19,029 nucleotides of DNA. It comes from Candidatus Rifleibacteriota bacterium. GTDB lineage: Bacteria; Riflebacteria; Ozemobacteria; Ozemobacterales; Ozemobacteraceae. Where the stretch lies: contig JAKJFO010000066.1 of NCBI GenBank assembly GCA_022704885.1, positions 1-19,029 of the forward strand. Reading direction: 5' to 3'. The notes below the pieces were generated by a model. It made no database searches. It saw only the letters and a program-made list of their open reading frames with translations, and was not told the origin of the DNA. A program made the translations under genes and the position numbers. Shown here piece by piece: positions 1 to 7,744 of the stretch (position 1 is its first letter; every line of letters begins with the position of its first letter).

Positions 1-392
1 TTGTCTTCGGCACTCTGCATACCACTGACGCCGCCCAGACAATCAACCGCATTATCGACATGTTCCCGCCGCATCAACAGTCACAGATCCGCTCGCAGCT
101 GTCTTTCGTTCTGCGGGCAGTTGTTGCCCAGCAACTGCTGCCGATTGCCAGCGGAAAAGGCCGCGTCGTCTGCAACGAAATTCTGATCGGCAACCCCGCC
201 GTAGCCAACTGCATTCGCGAACAGAAGATCTCGGGTTTGTACACAGTTATGCAGACAAGCCACGAAGACGGCATGATGACCTTCGAAATGTCACTCAGAG
301 ACCTGTATCTGCGCGGCGACATCACTCTTGAAGAAGCCATGGTTCACACCATGCATCCGAAAGAGCTCGAAAGAATGCTCAAGAGCGCCTGA
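1..392 (+). CDS. pilT: Twitching motility ATPase PilT, C-terminal part (5' end outside window)
   Basis: This is the C-terminal ~129 residues of a type IV pilus retraction ATPase; the reading frame runs from base 3 and is open to the window edge. The family powers pilus disassembly at the inner-membrane base of the machine. The visible segment contains GTLHTTDAAQTINRIIDMFP, which matches the His-box region of PilT (GTLHTNSA.KTIDRIVDVFP in well-known members), followed by SQLSFVLRAVVAQQLLP. The usual AIRNLIRE motif appears as AVANCIRE, a mild departure. The end (residues MHPKELERMLKSA) is typical of the family. Walker motifs lie outside the window. PilT is favoured over PilB because of the RAVVAQQLLP and IRE..SGLYTVMQT segments. 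The next gene starts 13 nt downstream, so the two may be co-transcribed. Confidence 0.93.
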   Translation, partial: VFGTLHTTDAAQTINRIIDMFPPHQQSQIRSQLSFVLRAVVAQQLLPIASGKGRVVCNEILIGNPAVANCIREQKISGLYTVMQTSHEDGMMTFEMSLRDLYLRGDITLEEAMVHTMHPKELERMLKSA

Positions 393-405
393 CCAGGTCA
401 GGCCG

Positions 406-1530
406 ATGAAAATCAAGCATGTTCCCTGGCTCAGGTGCCTGGACTGCGGCAGTCAGCTTTCGATAATAGCCGGCCCCATAAGCGAAGAACAGATCGAGAA
501 TGGTGTAATCGGCTGCAATAAATGCAGACGACTCTATCCGGTTCTCGGTGGGGCGGCTGTTTTATTTTGCCGCAACAGCGGCCATTCTCTCAATCCAGCT
601 GAGATCGCAACCCTGGCAGCGCTTGGCTATGCACCGGCCGACTTCGCCTACGAAGCAAAAGAGCTGAGCAGCGACGAGCGCAAACAGGTTGCGGTTCTCA
701 AAAACTGGGAATACCAGTGGGATGAAATACACCCGTTTACGCAAAGCGATCTCGACAGCAACGGATTTCTGGGTCAGGATGCCTTCAAAAATTTCATTCC
801 CATAGCCTCTGAGAAAGTCGCAGGCACAACAGTTCTGGTTGGTGGCGCCGGGCGCGGGCGTGAAGTATACCACCTGAGCAGAATGGGGGCTGCAACGATA
901 ATAGCCCTCGACCTTGGCCGCGAAATATACGCCGCCCGCAAACTGCTGCAGTCGTGCAGTTCTACCGAAATTCTGCTGATCCGCTCAGACCTGGTGAACA
1001 TACCACTGCAAACCGGCCTTGTCGATATAGCCATCTGCGACCATGCGCTACAGCATGTACATAACCACCGGCAAGGTTTCAACGAACTTGCCCGGGTTAC
1101 CCGAAGTGAAGGTCTGACTGCAATATGCGTCTACAGCTGGGAAGGCAATTTTCTCATGACGCACATGGTAGAGCCTGCTAAAAGCGTTCTGCACCGGATT
1201 CCTCTGAAAATGCTGTTCATGCTGTCGTTTTTTCCGGCTTTCGTTCTGCATTTCATCATAATGTGCCTTTATGTTCCCGCCGCCATGATCGCCCCGGCAA
1301 TTGCCAGACGAATACCTCTCTTCGACCACATGATACTCTGGTCGAAAAACCGCTTCATAACGACCTGGATGTCAATCTTCGACCTTTTTCACGCGCCCAT
1401 CTCATATCATTTCAGACGCGAAGAAGTCACCAGACTGGCCGAAGAAAACAATATGACAATCGAATGTCTCCGCCACACCAACCGGGTACTATGGTCGATG
1501 ATCGCCCGCAAAAACGCAACAAATAACTAG
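406..1530 (+). CDS. SAM-dependent methyltransferase with N-terminal Trm112-like Cys4 domain
   Basis: The product is 374 residues. It opens with two CxxC pairs (C11/C14 and C37/C40) in a Trm112-like zinc-ribbon context ending GCNKCRRLYPVLGG. A class I methyltransferase fold follows: motif I is VLVGGAGRGRE (~143-153) and the acidic residue after strand 2 is D169 in IALDLG. The type-11 motif reads CDHALQHVHNHRQGFNELAR (~211-230). Residues ~265-300 are strongly hydrophobic and may be a membrane-associated helix, which is unusual for a simple methyltransferase. I chose ATG 406 because the protein begins there with the recognisable MKIKHVPWLRCLDC and an AGG-rich stretch lies just upstream. An in-frame ATG at 328 would sit inside pilT and add 26 residues without similarity. 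The substrate is unknown. The domain order resembles glycan and lipid methyltransferases. Confidence 0.82.
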   Translation: MKIKHVPWLRCLDCGSQLSIIAGPISEEQIENGVIGCNKCRRLYPVLGGAAVLFCRNSGHSLNPAEIATLAALGYAPADFAYEAKELSSDERKQVAVLKNWEYQWDEIHPFTQSDLDSNGFLGQDAFKNFIPIASEKVAGTTVLVGGAGRGREVYHLSRMGAATIIALDLGREIYAARKLLQSCSSTEILLIRSDLVNIPLQTGLVDIAICDHALQHVHNHRQGFNELARVTRSEGLTAICVYSWEGNFLMTHMVEPAKSVLHRIPLKMLFMLSFFPAFVLHFIIMCLYVPAAMIAPAIARRIPLFDHMILWSKNRFITTWMSIFDLFHAPISYHFRREEVTRLAEENNMTIECLRHTNRVLWSMIARKNATNN

Positions 1531-1532
1531 TC

Positions 1533-1590
1533 CTCTGTCAACATTGAACGTGTGGTTTTACGTCATTGCGAGCGAAGCAATCTCATTGTC
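1533..1590 (+). repeat. Dispersed intergenic repeat, TCATTGCGAG family (copy 1)
   Basis: This copy lies between two convergent genes. Its first ~41 bases (CTCTGTCAACATTGAACG, then a GT-rich stretch, then CGTCATTGCGAGC) align with one indel to 13542-13583. It continues into GAAGCAATCTCATTG, which is also present in inverted form near 9618-9655. ATTGC and GCAAT inside it can pair as a small hairpin. No ORF or terminator T-run is evident. Confidence 0.75.
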
Positions 1591-1602
1591 AGAGAGATTA
1601 GT

Positions 1603-3447
1603 TCAGAGCGGGTACCACTTGAAGTTGCGTAAGAAAAAATTGCGGTATGGCAACGATCTTCTGATTACGGTGGCGAAACTGGGCGAACTGATTATCTCAA
1701 GATATTCATTTCTTTCCTCTGGTCTGGCGGCAAACAGATAAAATGCATCATTCAAGGCAAGCATAGTCTCAGAAATCTGACCGGCTTCGAAATAGAGTTC
1801 GGCCAGCCCGATCTTCAGGCTGAAATCGCCACTGTTTTTAGCGTCGGCGAACTGCAGATCTTCGATTGCGCCAGAATAATTTCCCTGCCGTCTTCTTGCT
1901 GCCGAACGCCAGAAGTGAACGAGCGCCAGGTCTCGATACTTATTCTCTATCGACATGGTGAAGTCTCTTTCGGCAGCTGCAAAATCGCCGGTGACCATAA
2001 GCAGAAAGCCGCGATCAAGAGGCAGATCAGCCCTCTTCTTAGTGTATTCGAGAGCTTTGCTGAAATAACTGATGGCTTCGCGCAGTCGGCCAAAATTGCG
2101 ACTGATGCGCCCCATGCCGTAATAACCGCCCTGAAACTCAGGGTAAAGTCTGATCAGCTCCTGATAATGCTTTCCCGCTTCGACGTAGTTTTCCTGTTCC
2201 AGATAATAGAGGCCGAGCAGGTTGCGGGCAAACCGGTTGGCAGGATCCAGCTCGACGGCATGTTCGAGCAGAGTTCTGCTGTGACCCCACAGCTGCGTGT
2301 ATTGAAAAGAAATAGCCGACAGACAGATGATCACGACAATCGAGGCGGGTTGCAGCAGATAAGCCAGATTGCGCGAAGACATGGCATTGTGCAGCGGCAC
2401 GATCAGACAGAGCAGTATGCCGAGCAGCGCCACATAAAGAAAATGCAGACCGGCGTAGAAGTTGTAACCCACCAGCACAATGCCTGACATTGGAATGATA
2501 TTGAGAAGATAGAACAGCGCAGCAAAAATGGCCAGCCGGTTTCTGCGACAGATCAACAACCCCGCAACCAGCGTAATCAGCAGGTATACCGGGCCAGAAC
2601 CGAGCTTTGCCTGTGATGCTGCGTTGATTTCGTACATCGGACTGAGGCCGGTCGGCAAGATCGACTTGCCGACGTAAAAAGCAATGTTGTAGCTGGCGAG
2701 CAGAAAATTCAAACTGCGACCTTCGGTTTTAGTAATTCCCCCCTGAATGCCAAAAAGCATGGTCAATAAAAACGCCATTGCAACGATGAAGGCCGGCAGT
2801 TTTTCGCTAAAAACCGGGCGCTGCAGCGGCCTTTCTTTTAGCCAGTCGAGCATCAGCCAGACCAGCGGCAAAAAGCAGGCGAGTCCTTTGGCAAGGCTCG
2901 AGACAACCATAAAAATGATGGCTGCCGCCATGTCAGAACCGCGCAAACTTTGCTGATATTTTAGATATGCCATGATAGAGGCAAAATAAAACAGCCCGAA
3001 CAGCAGATTTCTTCGTTCCATAACCCAGGTCACCGATTCAACCTGAACCGGATGTACAGCCCATATTGCCGCAATCACAAAAGCAACCTTCATGTCTGAC
3101 ACAAGTGTGGTGACAATCTGAAAAACCAGAACTGTACAAATGAGATGCAAAAGAAGGTTGATGAAGTGCGATATCGCACTGTTGAAACCGAACAGGTTGT
3201 ATTCGAGCCAGTGACTGGCGATGCTCAAAGGCGTATAAATATTCGGCTCAAACGATGTAAAAATCTTTACCAGCGATTTAAAGGTCAAAGGGGCCAGTAC
3301 ATCGGCATTTTCGAGAATGAGCACGTGCTCGTCAAAAAGAACGTATTCTGCCGACATCGCCGGCGCAAAAGTCAGAATGACCAGCGCCAGCAGGGCCAGA
3401 ATCAGATAGTTTCGCTTTTCATACGGTTCGGCTGAGTTTTCTTTCAA
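1603..3447 (-). CDS. TMTC-like polytopic membrane protein with C-terminal TPRs
   Basis: About 614 residues. The N-terminal ~380 residues are polytopic membrane. They carry the hallmarks of the GT-C-like TMTC/DUF1736 group: an acidic first loop (VLFDEHVLILENADV, ~36-50), NIYTPLSIASHWLEYNLFG, and HPVQVESVTWVMERRNLLFGL (~132-152), comparable to HPVH.EAVAG..GRADLL in animal TMTCs. Residues ~392-572 are TPR repeats, probably exported. By analogy it may transfer a sugar from a polyprenyl-phosphate donor; this is inference. For the start I prefer TTG 3447. It lies 2 nt after the asnB stop and follows GAAGGAG at 3465-3459 (spacing 11). Earlier in-frame starts (TTG 3471, GTG 3459) would overlap asnB and lack a spaced SD. 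It is the last gene of the five-gene operon. Confidence 0.8.
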   Translation of the reverse strand: MKENSAEPYEKRNYLILALLALVILTFAPAMSAEYVLFDEHVLILENADVLAPLTFKSLVKIFTSFEPNIYTPLSIASHWLEYNLFGFNSAISHFINLLLHLICTVLVFQIVTTLVSDMKVAFVIAAIWAVHPVQVESVTWVMERRNLLFGLFYFASIMAYLKYQQSLRGSDMAAAIIFMVVSSLAKGLACFLPLVWLMLDWLKERPLQRPVFSEKLPAFIVAMAFLLTMLFGIQGGITKTEGRSLNFLLASYNIAFYVGKSILPTGLSPMYEINAASQAKLGSGPVYLLITLVAGLLICRRNRLAIFAALFYLLNIIPMSGIVLVGYNFYAGLHFLYVALLGILLCLIVPLHNAMSSRNLAYLLQPASIVVIICLSAISFQYTQLWGHSRTLLEHAVELDPANRFARNLLGLYYLEQENYVEAGKHYQELIRLYPEFQGGYYGMGRISRNFGRLREAISYFSKALEYTKKRADLPLDRGFLLMVTGDFAAAERDFTMSIENKYRDLALVHFWRSAARRRQGNYSGAIEDLQFADAKNSGDFSLKIGLAELYFEAGQISETMLALNDAFYLFAARPEERNEYLEIISSPSFATVIRRSLPYRNFFLRNFKWYPL

Positions 3448-3449
3448 GA

Positions 3450-5321
3450 TTACTGCCACTCCTTCTGCCAAAGGGCAAACATAAACAACGCCCAGAGACG
3501 GTAACCATTGTCTCTTCTGCGGTTGCGATGATCGTCATAAAGCTTCATGATGCTGCCGGTGTCGGGAAAAATCTCTTTAAACTGCCGATCGTGTATACAG
3601 TCGACAAAGGTTTTTGCCAGACGGTTTTCGAGCCAGACCGATACCGGACTGCCGAAACCTTCTTTTTTTCGTTTGAGAACCGGTTCGGGCAATATTGTCG
3701 CCAGTTTCTGCCGCAACAGCGACTTGGTCGCAAAAGCAGTGAACTTGCGCTTTTCCGGTATTGCAAACGCGGCCTCGACAAGCCGGTAATCAAGGAACGG
3801 TGCGCGTATTTCGAGCGTGTGAGCCATTGAAGCCTGATCAGCCTTGTATAGGATATCGTCGGCAAGCCAGGTCTGCAGATCGACGATAGCCTGCTGCTGC
3901 AGCATCGGCAAGCCTTTGAGTTCAGCGTAATGCGCCGCGAAATTGTTCCAGGTCTGGTGACTGCCAAGTTGTGCGTTGATATTCGATGACAGCATGGCTT
4001 TCTTTTCATCTTCAGCAAAAAGCAGGCGCCAGGAAAAATGGCTCTGTGGCGGTGGCAGATGCGCAAACTCGCAGAACTGCCGCACTTTGTAATGCGTCGA
4101 AACCTTACCCCTGTCTGCCGGAACCAGGCCGACAAGCGCAGAAGCCAGGCTCAAAACCTGTCGCCAGAAAGGAAATACCCGATATCCGGTCATGGCAAAA
4201 AGATCAGCACGACGGGTTTCGTAGCCGGCAAACATTTCGTCGCCGCCGTCACCGCAGAGAACGGTTTTGATACTGCGGCTGGTGTTACGGCACAGCTGAA
4301 AAAAAGGCAAGGTCGAGGTATCTGCAAAGGGCTGGTCAAAATACTTAACCAGGCTCTGCAAGAACTCGGTGTCGGGCTCATGAAAAAAATCGACGTGGTT
4401 GGGCAGACCGAGGCCTGCAGACAGGCTGGCAGCATTGGCAGACTCGTCAAAAGAGCTCTCTTTGAAGCCAATCGTAAACGTCTGCAGATCAGAGCAATGC
4501 CTGGCTGCAAGTGTCGTCACTGCCGCAGAGTCGATGCCTCCGCTCAAGAATGAGCCGACCGGCACATCGCTGATCAGGCGATATTTTACCGCAGATTCGA
4601 GCAGATCGAGAACTCCATCACCGGCAGCACTGTACTCACCTGAACCAATCCGGTCGCCGAGGTTCCAGTAGCGAAACTGCTGTGTTTTTCCGTTGGCGAT
4701 TTTAAGGTAATGGCCGGGCAAAAGCTTTTTAATATCCGCAAAAATTGTTCTTTCACCGGTAATATAACCAAGTGACAGATAATCAGACAGAGCAACGAAG
4801 TCCAGTTGCCGGCCACAACCGGGGTATGCAAGCAAAGCCTTGGCTTCTGATGCAAAAACGAAGTCGCTGCCAGCTTTACTGTAAACCAGAGGCTTGATGC
4901 CAAGGCGGTCTCTGACACAATAAAGCTCTGCAAGCTCTCTGTCATAAACCGCAAAAGCAAACATGCCATTGAGATATGCGAGGCAGCCGGGCCCGTATTG
5001 CGCCCAGAGTTCGAGCAGAACTTCGGTGTCTGAAGTGGTAGAAAGACTGCTGATACTCAACCGGGCCCTGAGTTCACGAAAGTTGTAGATTTCACCGTTG
5101 AAGGTTATGACAAAGCGTCGGTCAGCCGAAACCATCGGCTGGTTCGAACGGGCATCGAGATCGAGAATCGACAGGCGTTGGTGCCCAAATGCCATGCCAG
5201 ACTCGACATATACGCCGCTGGCTTCCTGGCCGCGATGCCGTATGGTCGCGGCCATATTCCGTATTATCAGGTCATTTTCCTGATCGGGCGCCAGGCGAAG
5301 AAATCCGCATATACCACACAT
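3450..5321 (-). CDS. asnB: Asparagine synthetase / glutamine-dependent amidotransferase, long form
   Basis: 623 residues, longer than E. coli AsnB (~554) and near the size of AsnO-type and polysaccharide-cluster amidotransferases. The N-terminal Ntn glutaminase domain has Cys2 as nucleophile (MCGICGF), RHRGQEASG (~28-36), HQRLSILD (R49), NGEIYN (75-80) and SDTEVLL (D98). The synthetase domain has the PP-loop SGGIDS (260-265), CGDGGDEMFAGYE and LEIRAPFLDYRLVE, with KRKKEGFGSPVSVWL near the end. All expected catalytic residues are visible, so it should hydrolyse Gln and transfer ammonia to an adenylated carboxylate. Within a glycan operon the acceptor may be a uronic-acid sugar or peptide instead of free aspartate; that is inference. 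The start ATG 5321 lies 3 nt after the upstream radical SAM stop. Members of this family in surface-polysaccharide loci are commonly annotated asnB. Confidence 0.93.
   Translation of the reverse strand: MCGICGFLRLAPDQENDLIIRNMAATIRHRGQEASGVYVESGMAFGHQRLSILDLDARSNQPMVSADRRFVITFNGEIYNFRELRARLSISSLSTTSDTEVLLELWAQYGPGCLAYLNGMFAFAVYDRELAELYCVRDRLGIKPLVYSKAGSDFVFASEAKALLAYPGCGRQLDFVALSDYLSLGYITGERTIFADIKKLLPGHYLKIANGKTQQFRYWNLGDRIGSGEYSAAGDGVLDLLESAVKYRLISDVPVGSFLSGGIDSAAVTTLAARHCSDLQTFTIGFKESSFDESANAASLSAGLGLPNHVDFFHEPDTEFLQSLVKYFDQPFADTSTLPFFQLCRNTSRSIKTVLCGDGGDEMFAGYETRRADLFAMTGYRVFPFWRQVLSLASALVGLVPADRGKVSTHYKVRQFCEFAHLPPPQSHFSWRLLFAEDEKKAMLSSNINAQLGSHQTWNNFAAHYAELKGLPMLQQQAIVDLQTWLADDILYKADQASMAHTLEIRAPFLDYRLVEAAFAIPEKRKFTAFATKSLLRQKLATILPEPVLKRKKEGFGSPVSVWLENRLAKTFVDCIHDRQFKEIFPDTGSIMKLYDDHRNRRRDNGYRLWALFMFALWQKEWQ
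3459..3465 (-). promoter_or_regulatory. Ribosome binding site GAAGGAG inside the asnB 3' end
   Basis: GAAGGAG on the minus strand spans the last asnB codons and precedes TTG 3447 by 11 nt. It supports the start chosen for the TMTC-like gene and points to translational coupling with asnB. Confidence 0.5.
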
Positions 5322-5324
5322 CTC

Positions 5325-6869
5325 TCAGCGCCACCACTTAAGCAGCTTCTGCGCTAGAAAGAACAGTTTAGCCTCGATCAGCAGGCCAGAAAAGCCACTT
5401 TTGAAGCGGAATCTGGCCAGCGGTCGATAGAGCTTCGAAGCAAACTTGATCAGGCAATCTCTGATCGAGCCAGAATTCAAAAGCAGCGAGGCTTTTTCGT
5501 CGACAAAATAGGCGACTACCTGCAGCATTTCAATCAGCGGTTTCATTTCGTCAGAAATCCAGGGCGAAGAGATGTTCTGCTCGATTTCGGCATTTATCCA
5601 TTCATCGAGATTCGCCGGCGAGCGGTAGCCCAGCTCTTTTGCCTTTTCCCCGAGAACTGAACCGGGTACGACCCTGAAAATATTCGGCTGAAAGATGAAA
5701 CAGCGCGGGTTCTCTCTGATCAACTGTTCGAGCAGCCTGGTCGTCTGCCTGATTTCGGCGATGGTTTCGGTAGGAGTTCCGATGATCCAGTTGTAGGCGG
5801 CAATCAGCTTTTTATGCCTTGCCAGCTTGCGATTTATCTCGATAATGTCGGCGACAGTTATGCCCTTTTGAAACAGATCGAGCACTCTTTGACAGCCAGA
5901 TTCAACGCCGATGTGCAGCATTTCGGTGCCGGTTTCGCTGAGCAGATCGAGAAAATCATCATCCATGCGCTTGATCTCATCGACCCGGGCACCGCGAAAG
6001 CTCAGTTTAACCCGCATGTTACGCTGTTTAAGTGCGAGAACTACCGCCCTGACATGCTCGAGGTTCACAAAAGAATCGTCATCATAAAAATAAATGGTCG
6101 TAGCACCATATTTGCTCTGCAAAAAGGCGATGTGGTCAACGATCTCATCGGTAGCCACCGGCACCCATTTTGGCGAAAACTCACGATAAAGCGCAGGTGA
6201 AATGCAAAAAGCACAACGGTATGGGCAGCCATAAGCGCTGTAAATGGGAAAAACCCGGTCAGTCGACCCGATCTGGCCGTAGACAGAATAATCGCGAATC
6301 AAATGATAGGGCAGATCGCGGTAGCTGACATGCTCAAAACCATGAAAACGGCCATTAAAATGCGGCTGTCCGTTGATCTTGTATGCCAGCCCCGGTATTT
6401 TCTGCAACAGAGCGAGATCGTCGGCTCTACCTTGCAGAATGGCAGCTGTAAGCTGTGCAGTCGCGGCGACGCCACTGCCGGCCACGGCAAAGTCGACAGA
6501 TTCTTCGCTCAGGCATGAGGCTGCGTCAGTTGTCGGCATTGCCCCACCCCAGACAATTTTTGTATCTGAGTGCTTTTTGATGAATCTCGATATTTCAAGC
6601 GAATGGGCAACCGGATACCCGGCCATGACGGTAAAGCCCACCCAGGCGGGCTTGCGCTGCAGCAGACGCAAAAGAGCTTCGCGCCAGTTTCCCTCGATCA
6701 CTCTGGTGTCGAGAATCTCGACATCAACTGCCATTGCGGTCAGCGGGGCTGCAACGTAAAGCAGACTCAGCGGCAGATGCCGGGAAAAGTCTCCAGAAAG
6801 CCCCATCTGGGGCTGAACCAGAATGACCAGCGGGTTATCTGCTTCTGGGCTCTGACATGGTGTGTTCAT
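5325..6869 (-). CDS. B12-binding domain radical SAM protein
   Basis: 514 residues. Residues ~13-160 form a cobalamin-binding-type Rossmann domain, with PLSLLYVAAPL, IEILDTR-like strands and IVWGGAMPT; the classical DxHxxG motif is not evident. The radical SAM core begins with SAYGCPYRCAFC, giving the CX3CX2C cluster ligands C215, C219 and C222. It continues with YFYDDDSFVN, a GARVDEI strand and LHIGVESGCQRVLDLFQKGI, standard for the B12-radical SAM superfamily, whose members often methylate or rearrange unactivated carbons. The substrate is not identifiable; a lipid or sugar intermediate of this operon is the natural guess. The start ATG 6869 has AAGGA seven nt upstream and overlaps the glycosyltransferase 3' end by 35 nt, suggesting translational coupling. 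asnB follows after 3 nt. Confidence 0.9.
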   Translation of the reverse strand: MNTPCQSPEADNPLVILVQPQMGLSGDFSRHLPLSLLYVAAPLTAMAVDVEILDTRVIEGNWREALLRLLQRKPAWVGFTVMAGYPVAHSLEISRFIKKHSDTKIVWGGAMPTTDAASCLSEESVDFAVAGSGVAATAQLTAAILQGRADDLALLQKIPGLAYKINGQPHFNGRFHGFEHVSYRDLPYHLIRDYSVYGQIGSTDRVFPIYSAYGCPYRCAFCISPALYREFSPKWVPVATDEIVDHIAFLQSKYGATTIYFYDDDSFVNLEHVRAVVLALKQRNMRVKLSFRGARVDEIKRMDDDFLDLLSETGTEMLHIGVESGCQRVLDLFQKGITVADIIEINRKLARHKKLIAAYNWIIGTPTETIAEIRQTTRLLEQLIRENPRCFIFQPNIFRVVPGSVLGEKAKELGYRSPANLDEWINAEIEQNISSPWISDEMKPLIEMLQVVAYFVDEKASLLLNSGSIRDCLIKFASKLYRPLARFRFKSGFSGLLIEAKLFFLAQKLLKWWR

Positions 6870-7737
6870 ACATCTTTCCTTGAATGAATGCTAAGAATGC
6901 GACTGCCAGGGTGAGCACCCCGACGCCAAGAGAGAATATGAACCCCAGAAACGTTTCGCGCTCGAGTCTTCCTTTAAAAGACACCAGTGTGGTCACGCCA
7001 GCAACAAAAAGACAGAGAAGGCTGGAAAAGCACTTTACCGGGCGGTAAATCAGCGACATGCTGATTATCAGAATGAACGTTCGTATCGAGTCTCTGAGGT
7101 GCTTCACCTTTGAAACACCTGTTCGTTTGCCGTATTCAATCGGAATGTATTCGATAAAGCGATGATTTAGCGCGGCAAAGAAGGTTAATGAAGTCGAGAA
7201 TGAAAACCCTTTGCTGAAAAGATGCCCGCCGTGTTCGACCAGGGACTTTTTGAAGATTCTGATGCCGCTGTTCGGGTCGAGAGAGGTGTGTTCGCAGAAG
7301 AAATAGAGCAGAAACTTCAGAAGTCTGCGCAATATCTTGACGACGACTGTCTGCTCTTTGATCTGACGGGCGCCGATGACCATGTCGTAAATATCCATCA
7401 GCGGGATCATCTGCCGGAAAATCTCAGGGTTGTAAGTGTTGTCGGCGTCGATAATTCCTATGTAGGGATATTTAGCTCTGGCGACGCCAAGCAGCAGAGT
7501 ACGGCCGTAGCCGTAATTTTTGGGATGTTGATAGAGAATGCACTTTTCCTGGGGGGCGTTGGTTGCGGTTTTATCGGTAGAGCCATCATCAACCACAATT
7601 ATCTCGAAAGGCAAACCCGGATAGGAAGAGAGAACGGCATGTGTTTTTTCGACCGTTCCTGCGATCGAGTGCTCTTCGTTGTATGCCGGAATGACGATCG
7701 AGATTCCTCTTTTTTCGATTTCGGTTTTTCTGTTCAT
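6835..7737 (-). CDS. Glycosyltransferase family 2, DPM1/DpgS-like, with C-terminal membrane segments
   Basis: 300 residues. The N-terminal GT-A domain has ISIVIPAYNEE (12-22), IIVVDDGSTDKT (46-57) and the DAD motif IGIIDADNTYNP (93-104). NSGIRIFKK and FSFSTSLTFFAALNHRFIEYIPIEYGKR are typical of dolichyl/polyprenyl-phosphate sugar synthases. The C-terminus has two hydrophobic segments (FSSLLCLFVAGVTTLVSF and FLGFIFSLGVGVLTLAVAFL). The likely role is to make or extend a polyprenyl-phosphate-linked sugar on the cytoplasmic face. The two GT-C-like membrane proteins of the same operon could use that sugar as donor; this is inference. ATG 7737 lies 7 nt after the stop of the upstream gene, and GAAGG overlaps that stop. 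Confidence 0.92.
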   Translation of the reverse strand: MNRKTEIEKRGISIVIPAYNEEHSIAGTVEKTHAVLSSYPGLPFEIIVVDDGSTDKTATNAPQEKCILYQHPKNYGYGRTLLLGVARAKYPYIGIIDADNTYNPEIFRQMIPLMDIYDMVIGARQIKEQTVVVKILRRLLKFLLYFFCEHTSLDPNSGIRIFKKSLVEHGGHLFSKGFSFSTSLTFFAALNHRFIEYIPIEYGKRTGVSKVKHLRDSIRTFILIISMSLIYRPVKCFSSLLCLFVAGVTTLVSFKGRLERETFLGFIFSLGVGVLTLAVAFLAFIQGKMYEHTMSEPRSR

Positions 7738-7744
7738 AATGCCT

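Noticed and set aside
1915..2487. 190-codon open frame on the plus strand
   Set aside because: It lies fully antisense to the TMTC-like gene, its product has no recognisable motifs, and the opposite frame has clear family signatures.
3545..4135. 196-codon minus-strand frame
   Set aside because: It is an alternative frame of asnB, rich in Arg and Ser with no family similarity, whereas the asnB frame is conserved throughout.
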